A stretch of DNA of 64,000 nt, from contig NC_087067.1 in NCBI RefSeq assembly GCF_963678635.1, forward strand, positions 38,845,682-38,909,681, in the 5' to 3' direction. The notes below the pieces were generated by a model. It did not search any database, had not been told where the DNA came from, and saw only the letters and a program-made list of their open reading frames with translations. Shown one piece after another: positions 1 through 14,400 of this stretch (within the stretch, counting starts at the first letter, position 1; each line of letters begins with the position of its first letter). Both the position numbers and the translations under genes were made by a program. Source of the stretch: Symsagittifera roscoffensis (lineage: Eukaryota; Xenacoelomorpha; Acoela; Convolutidae).

Positions 1-88
1 AAGATACCCTCAAACATTCTATTATGATTGTATACAACTCGAATTTTAGTTTTCCTCAATGGCAAAATTTCATGATTTAATGACTCAC

Positions 89-461
89 CGATGGAAAATG
101 GTGAAAGTGATCACAATCAACAGACAAAACAGCACGCAGACTCCGGTTCCAATCTGGACTGGCGCCTCCATTCGCTGGACGAAGTGCCAAAAGTACACGC
201 CCTGGTTAACTTCCCCGAACCTCGGCTGAGACACGGAGTATATTCCGATATTTGGACACTCGGCAATCGATAAGTTCAACAGTCCGTTGAATTTGACCTC
301 AACTTTACATCCGTTGTCGCTCCACGTGTGTTTAGCAAATGACCAAGTGTCGATTTGAGCGTCAATTTTGGAGTGTGCTTCAGGAGTTAAAAGTGCAACT
401 TCAGTTTTAGGATGCTGCAAAGGGGAGATTTGAACGCCCAAGTTGTTCATGTCGCCAAGAA
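89..461 (-). CDS. ADGRA-like: ADGRA exon 11: end of GAIN, GPS and TM1
   Basis: A 373-bp exon with acceptor TTTTTTCTAG and donor GTGAGT at 88/87. The GPS region has the tryptophans and cysteines of the fold (WSFAKHTWSDNGC ... AECPNIGIYSVSQ) but no HL(S/T) cleavage triad. The first membrane helix is GTGVCVLFCLLIVITFTIF. The frame continues into an exon left of the window. Confidence 0.9.
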
Positions 462-3400
462 CTAGAAAAAAGAAATTACAGAACGTTAGTTTGAAAGTAG
501 AGTGCAATTGGGATAAAAAATTTAGGGCATTTCTTTGACATGTATCAACACTCAAGTCTAACTTTTTAACCTGAACTAGTTTCACAAAGCTACATCAGTC
601 AGCAAATCGTAATTGCTTTCTACAAGAACGATAGTTCTATAAGAAAGTTTCCACAAGAACAGTTTTGCAGATCCGTTATTTAAAAATATTTCTATAATTT
701 GGCTATTTAAAAATAAATGGGAAACTTTGATGAACAGAAGTTCCTTTTACCTGCACTAGACAACAGCACGGGTCCAGTTTGAAACCAGAGGAATCTAGGG
801 TCCCGGTCCCTTCTGGTTTTGGACTCCTCTGGAAAGAGACTGGCATTTCTGAGGAGGATGAGGTGCACTTTGAAGAAGTGGTTCTGCTGCACTGATCTGG
901 AGTCGGACACTTGGAACAGTTTGGGATCTAATTTGAGCCCCGCTATCACCACCTTAAAAAGACAATAAGTTTAATCTTCTGGAAGAATTAGCTAAATGAA
1001 AGGAACTGCGAGGGTTAGTGAAAAAGAAATTGCCTCGTTGTTTTGTTAAAAAAATCAGAATCTCATGATCTTATTACTTCTATTCTGCCGAAGTTGATGA
1101 TTTAACATTTTACAAAATTTTCTGTGATTCCAGACACTTATTTTCAAATATATCTTTTTATATTGATATTTCGCACCAAAATTTAGATTGTAATCAGTGC
1201 AATAAAATTTATGTACCTGTTGTTTTGATGTTAAATCACTTATATACTCCGTCAAGTCTTCGACCGGCGATATGCATCTAATTTCACTGTCCTCGAAAGA
1301 CACCGAGTTCAAGTCGTCTACGTGGCCGTCGGCCCAATTGCCTCTCTTGATAATAACCGCACATGTAAGACCATCAGAAGGCTCAACGGATCTACGGTTT
1401 CGATTAGCATCAAGTGCGTTTATCCGAACCGTTTTCAGTACTGCATTTTCCGCCGAAGACACAAAGCTCGTATCGGCCATGTTTGAACATAAAGTGGCAA
1501 AATTTTGCAACTTTTTCACAATTTGACTGCACGATTTCCAAGCCGACTGAGCTTTGAGCAGAATTTCTGGATTGATTGACTGCAAGTTGCTGACGAGATG
1601 CAAAAGGTGATCGGTGATCTGAAAAAAAACTTCGACTACAAAAATTTGAAATGCAGTTGATGATATATTGTTGTCAGACACTAAGTTTTCCTTTTCGTAG
1701 AAAATCAGTTATTAAGCCCTGGACTAATTATTATAGGTCGAAAAAAGGTATTATATAAATCTCATTTAGCCAAAACACGAATTATCTGCAATTAATTGTT
1801 ATAAATTGGACTTCATTAAAATCATCGCTTTCGCAAAAAGAAAAACGATTAGTGAGTGTTATATTCGATCCATCACACTTATATCTTATATCAACAGCTC
1901 TTTCTCATATTTGAAGTCTCACTTCAACTAACTGGAGACCTCTAAGTCGCACTAATCTTGACAGATCTTCAGTTAAACCATTCATAAACCAGACGTCGTG
2001 AGCTAACTGTAATGAGACTTCAATGAGAGACTTCAATTATGACAGGAGCGAACGTGTTAGAGCTTGACAAACCTTATACTTATCACAGTTTGAACATTAT
2101 GATTACATTTTGTGCGCGCCTCAAAAAACAGCAATTGGGAGTTTTCGAAAAAAATGGGATTTTTCAGTGTTTCGGTAGAGCTAATCTTAGTCGAGTTAGT
2201 CGAAAAAAAAACTTTTCTGGACTTTCAAAAATAGATTGAAACCCAATAACTTCCGAGATTAAGACATAGTAACGTTGCTTGCTTCTAAAAACGATAGAAA
2301 ATTTTAACTAGTTCAACATCAGACTGACCATAAAATCTTATTATTATGTAAGAACCTCACTACTTTATTATTTTTTATTCTAGAAAAATCTAGAACAAAA
2401 CTGTACCTTGGTGTGGGATACAGCAATGAAAACCATGTCGTCTTCGTTCACGAATCTCCAGACATTGTTCACGATTTGGGCGACGAAGTTGATGTCTTCC
2501 ACATTAGTCACCGAGACTGCATTTGCAGTTATGTCCACTAGCTGACGAAGAATGTCCAAATATGTTTCTTTTGTTATAACCTCCTGAACAAAAAATAAAT
2601 TAAATCTATCTGAAATGAGTTTGAAAAAGGCTCTGCAAAAATTGCACATAAATCAGAAGTATTTATCAATTTTTTTTAAGTTCAACAGTTAAGGTTGGTG
2701 ATTTCGGAACATTGAAAAATTCATTAATTGACAAAAAAATATATGATTTTTTCTTATAAAAGGAATTTCAAAATTTCAAGCTTAAACCAAATTTAGTCAT
2801 CTTTTTTTGTTAACTAATCTCCATTAAAATTTTCATAAAAAGTCATTAAAGTTTTCATAAAGGAAAGTCAAATTTTCCGTAAAGTAAAGTTTCTCCGGAG
2901 AGTGAGAGTTAATTTCGAACAAACCTTTGTGAGTTGTGCCAATTGTCTCGAAATCGGGTTCGCAAAAGCACACGCCGAGTGGTCCACGACAGACCATCGA
3001 CCCGAGTTGTCGCAGTTGCGGGTCGCTTTTGGGACTCCCGCCATCGAAGAATAGCCCGCGCTTTTTCCATGTGGACATCTTACATATTGTGGATGCGAAA
3101 ATCCAGCGACTGTTTTAGGCCACGTGAAACTACCTTTTGAGTTTTCAGTAGTTTCTTTTGGACAAAATATCGCACTGTTCTCAAGTACCATAACATCCAA
3201 ACTCAATTCAGTGATTTTTTCACCCGTACTTTTAACTGTACACTGCCATTGTCCTGTATCTTCGTGCTTTAGCTGCGATATTACTAACATACTAGTTAGC
3301 ACTCCCTTTAATTCGACTAGAGTCTCGTGGAACCTCGTCTGCTGTTCGGAATCTGTCGCGAATTGACTTTTCAACTCGGCTACTGCGGTAGCCGTAGGCA

Positions 3401-6400
3401 CTACTTTATTATTGTGCTTCCAAGTCAAGTGCATATCTCGTGCATTGACTGAAACGGAACAGTTAAGAGGAAGCTCGTCGTCTTCGAAGACAATTTGACG
3501 AATTGAAGGCGACATTTCGAACACGGGGAAGAATGAGTCATAGTCTAAAACAAAAAAATTGATGAAAATGAACCATAGAAAATTGCCAACAGACAGTTAG
3601 AAAAGAGTAAATGAACGCAAGTAAAAAGAAAAAATACTGACTTGTTTTTCAAAAAAAAAATTAAATTTCGAACGTCAAAAAAACATGGCCTTAAGCATTT
3701 TTGAATTTCAAGAACAACAATTAATGATTGACACTAAATTTCTTATTTCGCCGGAAAACCTGAAAGTTAAAATCCATTTTCGAAACTAGAAGTCGATCAC
3801 GTTTTTTTGTGACCTTTACACTTTTGCTGTTCGATAGTTTCGATAGTGGGGTTTGTCTTCCTTTTAACAAAGGAAATGAACTGAACTGAAAAAAAAAATC
3901 AGAAGTAAAAAATAGTTCAATTCCATATTCTCACAGTTCTTCCATAACTTCAATAGTTCTTATTTGAACTTTAAATTATTTCTCTATGAACGATGTTGCC
4001 AAAACCTCAAGTATTGTGTGATTTAGGCAGTATTTCTAATATTTTATAAAGCTGTTTTTGTTAGATTCAATTATGTTTCTTCAGTTCTAGGCATTGATTG
4101 AAGTTTTTTGTTGAAAATTTTGCGGCCAATTACTGAAAAAACGGTTTGAAGTTTTCGATAAATGAATTTTCGAACTTCATGGATTGGTTTTTTAAACCAT
4201 TTTTTTTCGTTTGATTAAACAAATTATTTGAACAATTATCGATTGTCAAATAAACGTCAAAGAGCCTCATTAGTAAGATAAGAATAGCTTTTCAATTAAT
4301 CTATCAATACAAGTACGAAAAAATCACTTATTTTAGCGGCGCGGAGCAAGCAGGAGTTTTGGTAACAGGAAAAAATAAGAGCCATAACATTGACACCGCT
4401 ACGTTTCTAAGGACAAGCTTAGCTTGAACCATGGTTTTAAGCACCATAGATTCGCAAATTATTATAATTCATGACCAGCATAACCAATTTTAACTCATGG
4501 ATTTTTGTGACCATCTCGAAAACATGTGGTGATTTGAAAAGGTGCCGCTGTGTGTTTTAACGTCACCAGAATACTTGAGAGTGTCAATCAAAAATGAACT
4601 TAGTTTTGTTTTTATTACTCGCACAATTACACACGAGCAAATTTGGCTAAACTGAACACTTGTTTATGGCAGAAAAATTAATCACTTCAATAATACTCTT
4701 CTTAAAATGCAAAATTACAAAAAACAGATGCTGTTAAAATAATCATGACACTTACACACTAGATTCGAACACTTCAATATCTTATAGATTATTGAAAAAC
4801 TATCAGCAAGTGACTCGTTTTAGAAAAAAGGGGGTGCTTAAAATATGACATTTATGCTATCAACAAGAATTCGAAATTGCTTTCCGCAATTTTTCCGTCA
4901 AACAACATATGACAATTCTGTCAATTAATTCAAAAAGATAAACTCCTAATGAAAGTTTGACAAAAACATCAATCAAAAAGAAAAAGTTACTTTACGATTT
5001 GGTTCAAATTAGAATGGACCTAATTTATTGAAGAGACTGTTGAAACACTTTGTGAAAATAAAACAAAACTTCAACCTCAGGAAAATAACTCTGTTTTTAG
5101 GTAATGTTGTTTTTTCAAGGAAAATTAGTTAAGCCACAGGTCAAGCGATTTTTCATATTGCAGCTCTTTCACTCTTGATTAGACCTGGATTGGAAAATTT
5201 CCAAAAAAAATTAATCAGTCTTTAGAAAACAGTTCGACAAAAAAAATAAAATGGATGAAATTGAGAGTTCCTCTAGATTAGGTTGAGATTAAATTATATT
5301 TTATGCGACTAAAATAAAAATTTTGTCTGATGCAATCTTTTTAGTAATTACTTAGGGGAAATAATATACGCAGCAAGCTTCATTTTTCTTAAATGCTTGT
5401 AAAGTTTTCACAACAGCATTTTTTTTCCAAGATTGTGATTTGGGGATTTACTGAACAATACCCCCCTTACTCGCTAATTCACTGTTTTTATTTACAGGGA
5501 TGAAGATTCTTTGGCAGATAACATAGGGAGGAGAAAAGATTGTTAAGTAGATCCTGATTTGATACTCACTTCTGAACTCCTTGGTGGGCACTTGGGCGAA
5601 TGGCCTGCCCTGCAGCTGAGGGGGGCTGCGACAGACCACGTGATTAGGCACTTGCACTTCGTTCTCCTCCGTGAACCTCTTCAGTCCCTTCGTACCACTG
5701 TCGCAGGCTAGTTGGGAGGAGTTGATGTCCCTGTAATTATAACTAATTAGTTAACACGAATTATTAAAATTGATCACTTGAACTTCGAATACCTCCTGAA
5801 AGCATGAATACATAAATAAAAGCATATCAGAAAAACAAATGAAAAAAAAAACAGTAGCAACCTTAACTTAATTGTTTCATTCCGTTTATTCTCTGACTCA
5901 GCAATCAATCGGAACATTCGGATCATTCTGACAAGTGTCAGCATCTCAAATATAACGTTAAAACCTTCCAACTTAAAAGTTTTAACTTTTACAACCGAAT
6001 GCATGAATGCATGGTTGATTTGAGTTTTGGTCCGAATACAATCATTGAACTAAACAGCTATCTGAAGTATGTCACAACTGTCCGTCAACATTTCAAAATT
6101 TTGAAAAAAAAAATCTAACTATTCTCAAAAGTTGCTCAACTTTCCTCATTACCAAAACATCGTGAAAAAGTATCATGATAAACATCATGAAAAATCTTTA
6201 CAATCCTATTAGTGGAAATTTTTGTATTTTTCTCGTTTATAACTATTTTCCGATTAAAAAATCTAAATAAATGAACTCTTACAGAACTCTCAAACTGGGA
6301 AGAAACTTCAAAACATCCGGGTCATAAGTCCACATGAAGTTTCCAGACAGGTTTCTGAAACAGGAAAAAATTTATTCAAATTAGCACAACAATTGAAAGA

Positions 6401-9400
6401 ATAGTGGCATCGAAAACAGGTAAAACAGATTCATATTGTCTCTCGTCTGACTGTCTAATCTATTATTAATTAGATAGAAGATTTAAGACGCGTGCTTTTT
6501 CTTGAAAAAGATATATAAACGGATTAAACTTGAGGCCAACAAAGCTTACTGAAAATTTGAAAATAGTTGTTTTTTGTCAATTTCTTGAAAAGAATTTTTA
6601 TTTTAAAGTTTTCAATTTTATCATTCAACTTATGATTTAAATGCAAACAAAATTGATATTTTATCGAACTATTTTGTGTCCAGTTTTTGAGCAAAAAATT
6701 GTAAAGCATTAAGAGAATCACAAATCTTGACACAAGAAAAAAGATGTGACGTTGAATACATCTCAAATAAAAACACGTCTCGCGCCATTGCAGCGCAATA
6801 AAATAGTCCCTCTCACAATGAGCCCTTCTTGAACAATGAGAGGACAATAATTGTTACAAACGGTGCGGAAAACGGAGACCTATCAGAATATATAGGGGAC
6901 ACAACTGCCCGCATGGCTGGTGCGTTTAACTGGCACTTTTATTGCACCCAGTGTTAGAGACTGGTTAGCTAGGATGGCGTTTATTGAAATTGTCAGATGG
7001 GAGATGGTTCAGGAATGGAATACAATTGAAGATTGTAATGGCAAATAACGCTTCACAGGCTTCATTGTTATGTAAAACTTCAACAACTATTTCCTAATCA
7101 TTCAAAACAATTATTAATAACAAGGATAGCTGGTTGCTGTGCAGGTAGCACAGAGCTTTGAGACTCCAAAAAAATACGATAAAAATTCAAAAATCAAAAA
7201 AAAAATTTGACCAATGTTTTCATTTTTTAAAATTTTTGTTCAATTTTTTGTTATTTTTTTTTTATAGCAAAGGGTGATTGACGTAGGTTAAGAACGTAGA
7301 AAAGAGAGCTACTACTAGCTAAAATAACGTTAAAATTGTAGTAGAAATAAATTGTAAGAGGTCAGCTTTTTAATTTTTTTAGAACCCAAGTCAAGACTAA
7401 CAGAGCTTCAAAGTGACACCGAAACGTGATTCACTACGAGTTTTCTTTGATTAGTCAAATTCATCGAAAATTTTTTTTTATTCTCATTTAGAAGCACAAA
7501 TTTTGATTTTACATTTCAAGAATAGTGTTAAACATTATTCATCAGTCATTACTAAGATATCATTGGAAATAGATTACTTAGTAGTTCATTTAACGGGTTA
7601 AATTCAGCTCTAAAAACAGTTAGGTGATTTGAGTAGGCGTGTCATCTCAGAATGTTTCATTAATAATTCATTTTGAGAAATGCGAACCCCAAAAATAACA
7701 GGAAAGATAAATCGTAGCCCAAAATACGCAAAGGTTCAATAATTTACAAAAAGACGTAGTCATATTTGGATTGTACTTTGAGGCCCCGCGGACAATATCC
7801 GCATTTGTTTGAACAAAAACTTGGGTTAAAATTAGCATTTTTGAAAACAAACAACTATTCCAAAGGGAGGGTATTTCGCTCAGACAATACAATATTCCCG
7901 CCCATCCAAATCTGGAATAAAATAGCTATAACTAATCCAAAAAGAGGGCTAAATTTTCCAATACTTCTATCTGCATCAAATTTTACATATACCTTCCAAA
8001 ATATGTTCCTATTAAAATATTTTCCAATTTGTGTTCACACTTCAGGGGCTTTTGCTCACTTGAGTTCGAGCTGAATTTGAAGTACAAATTTGTTTTTATT
8101 TTGCCCTGCCAGGCATGAAATAGTTTTTAATAAAATTGAACAATCGGTTAAAAGCAGAAAGGCTGTAAAAAGTGTAGTGTATTGGAGGCCGAGTGCTCAG
8201 TTGAGGATCGAAAGTTAATTTTTTTAAAGGATACTTACAGCCTCTGCAAGTTTTCCAGACCCTCGAAAGTTTCCCTGCGTACGAACGACAGCTGGTTGTT
8301 GGAAAGATCCCTGAAAATAAAAATATGATGTTAAAAATAAATTTCAGTCAAACTCTTCAGCTTGTTAAAAATCGATGCATCTTAAATTTTTGAGTTTGGA
8401 TATAGAAAAAGGGAGGCTGTTTAAGATATTTCAAATATACATCTATAATAAATTATTAAACTCAAATATACATCTATAATATATTATTAAAACATATGTT
8501 AACTTTCAAAATTTTTTCCAACTTTGTAAGTCAAGTTTAACAAGCATAGAAATATAAATCACGCGCACTAGTTGATTTTATTCAAGCATGCAAGGTGGAA
8601 ATGGGAATTAAAAACAGGAAATATTTGCCGCTTAGGGAAATTGATTTGATTATTTGTCTAAAGGGATGAATTTTCAGATGTTTTTTCACCTGTTCAATTC
8701 ACAAGCTAATAGATCAGTTACCTTCCGTATTTAAGTCAAAAAGTGACATTTGGAGGCAGATGTCGATTTATAACTCATTCTTTTCAAGTGTCTAATTCTT
8801 CTGAATAATCTACTAGTTTTTATGGAGTTTTCAAAATAGCTCTAAACGTGTAGCGACGTTTTTATGATTTTACATCTTTTTTTAAAAGAAATTGTTTGGG
8901 ATTTTGGTGTCAACGAACTTTTAAAGCGTACAGCCCAGGTTTCCAACGCAGTTTTAATTTCAGCAATATTATCAAAAAGATCATTCCAAAGAAACGTATT
9001 TTCTACTTGTCGAAAAGATAAAGGGGTTCGTACATTATCAAAAAATCTCAGGCACTACATGCAAACGCTTTCAAATTAAACAGCAGACAGTTTTTTGACA
9101 AAAACATTTTTTTTCGAAAATTCTGATTGCAGTCGAAGCACATGAATATGATATATCAACCGACTGCGTAAAAATGTCTTTGCACTATTTGATTTGCATG
9201 GAAAAGAATACGAATAGTAAGTTCCTTCCCCTTCTTGTTCGAAACAAAAAACAACGAGAGTATGCGAACACTTAGAAAATGTAACTTGAATTTTGGATTA
9301 TTTTTTAAGTTTTATTAATCAGAACACACGTTTTCTTCTTCCCTTCAAAACGGAACAGATTTCCTCCGATTTTTATTGCCGTCATTTCTCTTCCCTCAAC

Positions 9401-11422
9401 AATAAGACTGAGCCTGCTGTTTTGTTGGGGACTGTTTTAAAACACTACAGCGGACAAAGCGAGACCAGGTATTGCGGGGGTGATTGATGGCAGTGGTGTT
9501 TTGTTGTGTTGTTTAGTGTGACACACGGGTAAGTCGTAAAACGGGATTTTCTCTTTTCCAGTCCAGCGAGGAGGGGGGGGGGGGTATGTAGCTGTCTGCT
9601 TTGTGCCACTTGGCGCTTAAATCGACTGACGGACAGATGTGGAATAAGGCAAATCCATTATTCATTACACCACACCGATTAGAAGAAAGCTCATTTAGTC
9701 TAACATCATCAACGAAAGAGTAGATTTATCAACTTCGACAAATTGCTAAATATGTAAAATTTTTTTGACCACATTACATTTGCTTTAAAGTTCTGATATC
9801 TAAAAATCCTATTTTCAAGCTATTTTGTATGTTAATATTAGCCATAGAATTATTTTCAAGTTCTGCGAAAATTAGTATAATTGGATATTTCAGAGTGTTT
9901 CAAAATTAGTTGGTATATCGTTTTGTACCTTCCAGCATGATATGATAGTTTAATTTAAGAAGAAAAACAACAAATGGCCTTTCAGTCACGCCTGTCAACA
10001 AAAGCAAGCGTTTTCTCCACTTGATTGACAGGAATACGGGAGAGCTTTCAGGAAGTGATTTCTGAACAGGCATGAAATATTGAGTTTTCACTTCCTGAAG
10101 TTTCAGTTTAAATCCAATTCGGCAGGGAGTGCAGTGTTATTTGAAACTAGGAGGAACAAATCGAGAAATCGATTGCATGTTTAGTGTGAGGATGCCTGTG
10201 CTCTTCACAGCCGTCAGTTTAATTTTCAGACAGCAGATTTCGGTAAATAATTTACAAAACACCTGGGCAATATTAATCAATTTTCCAAACAATTCGATCC
10301 ACGGAGTACATGAAATCCCGCGGGTTGGTCAGCTTAAAGAAGCCAAGGTTTCAATGTTTCAGCACCGCGTAACAAGCAAATAGTTTAATGTTTGCTCTGC
10401 CGCTATTTATATAAACTAATACTTATTCCTCATTACACAAAATCCTTCCCAATTTACGAGGAATGCTTTTAAATAAACAGGTCAGGGCATGGGCATTTCT
10501 ACAACCAAACATTTTGATTAACTCCCATACGAATCTTGACAATATGTAAACTACAAGTAACAATCTTGTATACAAAACGTTCCAATTTATCGCACAAACA
10601 CTTTTGAAAGGAACTACTGACAAGTCTTTCAAAATAAACGCAGTCATTGAGATTAGTTAGTGTCAAAATGGTAAAATTTTCAGTTTGACTTACAGGTCTT
10701 TCAGGCCCTTTAGTTTATTGAAGACCCCATTTGGAAGCTCCCTCAGTTTTCCGTTGTGAAAAGACCTAGAACACAAATAGAAACGGTTAGAGAAAAAAAG
10801 CTTCAATTCCAAAAAAAACAGTCATGGAAAGTTCTAAGAACGCACTTGAAAATGTCATTAAAATTAGTTTGGGAAACTCAGGCAACACATTTTTTTCAAG
10901 TTTAAAATTCAATCTGAGAAAACATATAGATTGTTTTCCATTCCAATATGACCCTCTTAAATAGCAGTTACAGAAAAGTCAACACGAAAACCAAGAATTC
11001 TGGCCGCAGAATTTGGAAAGTATCATTGCAGCAATGAAACAAATATCACCCTAATTTTTTGCAGCAGGTGTTCACTTCCGATCTTTTTGAACATTTATTG
11101 AACAGTCATAGTTCAGTAAATACATTCAAGATAAAAGAAAAGTTTTAAGATATTCATAAACAAGACTGCTCGTATCAGGGCAAAGCCTCGAATGTTACGA
11201 CTGCCACTTAAATGGCCTCGAATAGTTGTTGATAAATTAAGTATTGCCAAACTATGAAATTTTTTGGAAGAATTTTATAGAGCGGGATAATTCGCCACGC
11301 GTGTAAATGACAAAACGAGCAGTGGGGGAGAATGCTAACTTGGTTCTAAGTTGAGATTTTTCAGCCAATCAGAATCGAGCATTTTACTTGCAGCGCTTGG
11401 CAAATTTAATAAACTCGTCTTT

Positions 11423-11454
<32 letters not shown>

Positions 11455-14400
11455 GGATGTTAACTTGATCCACATGTACATGTGCACATGTGCACATACG
11501 GCAGATCAAGAGCTCGATCCACCGAGCGACTAGAGTTTCTTAAAATTGGTCTGAATAAAGAAACCACCCGAGCAAATAATTTCCTAAATTTCTCGAAATG
11601 AAATAATCCCTAAATTTGTTCGAAAGGCGTTCTGCGCGCTAAACATGCCAAAATATCTTAATCTAGGGGAAGCGCGTGCCGCAAAAAGCTATACTTTTTT
11701 GTTTACATTTTTAAAACACTTATTTGCTCAAAAATAGTTTTGAGTGCGACAAAAAAAAACTTTGCTAAATCTGGTCCTAGTACAGAGGAAAATCAAAACG
11801 GCTCACCTAAAACAGCGGAAGTTTTTTTCAAAAAAAACTGCACATGTTACTATCAAGAAACACATTTGTCGAATTACAAATTATGTAAGCTCTTAGCAGT
11901 TCACAAAAAAGTGTATAAAATGTTCAGCAAATAGGAACTTCGCTTCCTATTATGAGATTTAGAATAGATATATGATGTGTTCATGATATATGTATGATAT
12001 GATTAAAACATATATGTAAATGATGATTCAGAATACAAAAACCTGAATCACAATATAAACAAGACTGCTCGAATCAGGGCGAAGCCCTGAAAGTTCAGAC
12101 TGCCTATTAGCGTTTATGGAGCAGTAATAACATAAACAACATAAAAAAATTAAATGAAATAAAATAAAATGAAAAACGTTTTTTCTAAAATTTGAAAATT
12201 TTTCTATGAAAATCATCCCCCACACGCCATATAAAGTACAAAACAATAGATTTCGCTCGTTGTAACAAATCAATTATGGCAAATAAGCACCTTTCAACCA
12301 ATTTGGAACGATTTCTAAGACGGATTAAATCTCCGCTTACGCGTTAATAGCGCGAATTATATCGCGCGTTTTTTCCCCGAATTGGTCAAAATGGCAATCT
12401 TTAAACCCTCATAACTTTACAAAAAAAGTAACAGGTGAAATATCTTTTCAAATTTAAGCTCAGGACAACAATACTTTTTGAATGATATAAAAAAAATTCC
12501 GTCAAAAATTTTACAGAAAACGTTTTAAAAAAGTCCATGACAAAAACTTGTTTTTATAAGAAAACTAAACAAAAAGACCAACTCGCAAAACTTATGGAAA
12601 TCGCAACTTATGGAAAAATATCCAATTGAACTAATCTCTTACGTTTCCACACAAAATTATCTGGCACAGCGGCAAACAAAATTATATCACTCGTGCCAAT
12701 TTTTAGCGCAACGCAGCCAGCGTTCGCTCATTGCCAATATCGCCTTTTGTATAGCCGATTTAAATTTGCGTTGACAGCGACCTTACGCTTTGCGAGTTTT
12801 ACATTTCCGCGAGCTTCCGTGTTTTTTTTTTTAAATTATTTTAAATTAGCCCCCGGCCTGCTCAGTGCAGGGCCAACCGTGGGGGAGGGAGATGTCATGG
12901 TGCCCGTGTGTTATGAGATACTTGCATTTAACATCAAAATGACAATCAAAATTAATTTAAAAGATAAAAGAAATTCGATGAACAAAAACCACTAGTTATT
13001 AAACTAAATGGCTGCGATCATTTTTTTTTAAATTACCACTACTTTTCTGCAAAGACTGAGTTATTTTCATTCTGCAAACTCACAACTTTTTCCCGAAAGT
13101 CTAGCCAACTTTACAGTATAAGAAATCTGATTAAAGGTGGTTTTATTTAAGTTTTCATTACACAAGCTAACATTATAAAAAAACAGCGACAAAATTTGGT
13201 TTGAAAAATTTTTTAACAGTAGCGAAACTCATATTGTGTTAATCATTTCTCATCTGCTTGTAAATAAAAAAGAGACCATCGAAATGCAAAAACGAACCAA
13301 AAAAGATGTAAGAGTTGAAAGTCAAGTAAATGAAATTAAAATTTCAACTTCTTGTCTCGCATTTGAAATGACATATGAAGAACGTGACATACCAATAAAA
13401 ATACGACCAAACAAGAAAAATATATATCTATTAATCATATACATTTCACTCCCATTTAGTTGTTTATTAGCTGACTAAATCTAAGTCACAATATTAACAT
13501 CGATATTTACTTTTTTTAAATGTCAGAAAGACAAAATGGCACTGATAAAAAGCACAAAACGTATAATTGTGACTTCTTGTAAATAGCATTATTTTAGTTT
13601 CAACCGCATGTAAACATCAATATATATATTTTTAAAAAAATAGAGTCAAATGAAATCTAAAACTGTAATTTTTTAGGTTTCAATCAAAATCATTGAAACA
13701 AAACGATAGCTCCGGTTTAATTCTTTATTTAAGGGACGCAATGTCTCAGAAATTGATGGACACAAGAACAAATAAATGCGAAAAAAAGCACAAAAGAAAT
13801 CTGTCACATTAAAACTGCCAAAACAGAAAAATAAAGATTTTTAATACGTTCAGCAGGCCTGTCATTTAAATTCCATGTCAAGAGTTTAGATTGAGCACTG
13901 ATGAATAATTGAGATTTTGAGGAGATATTCTCAATTTATGCTTTGATTGAAGAAAAACAAAAACGAGCTAAAGACAAATTCAGCTGTGGTGACGTTAAGA
14001 AATCGATTATTTCAGAAAATGAGGATAAAAAAGTGTCAAAACCAAAAATAGATTTTAGCTACTTTAACGACATCTATTTGGCAGAAACATAAGACTATTT
14101 GCAATTCAAAAAAGGGGGCTTTCGTCAAGAACTCATTTTGGCATTTTTTGATTTTAGCAAGGGAAAAACTAAAATTAATCACACAAAAATGAAAATGTCA
14201 CCATCTTTGCGAAAAAATTTATAGAACATCTACACATTTAGCAACCAGCTTTGTTTAAAATTTCCAAAAAGTTGACATGATAGTTAAAAATCAATGGAAA
14301 AAAGGTTGTTGCCCCTTTCTTTTCAGTTGTTTTCACACCGAGCTGAAAAGCCAATCAGGCAAAGGTGATAAGGATGATGCCATGATGAAAGTGGTTTTTG

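Noticed and set aside
85-585. A single 166-codon ORF as an independent gene
   Set aside because: Only 89-461 is coding; a clear acceptor at 462-463 and the phase match with exon 10 show it is one exon of the receptor.
7766-8074. 102-codon plus-strand ORF in an ADGRA intron
   Set aside because: No family, no splice context, composition like the intron; an open frame of this length is expected by chance in 64 kb.
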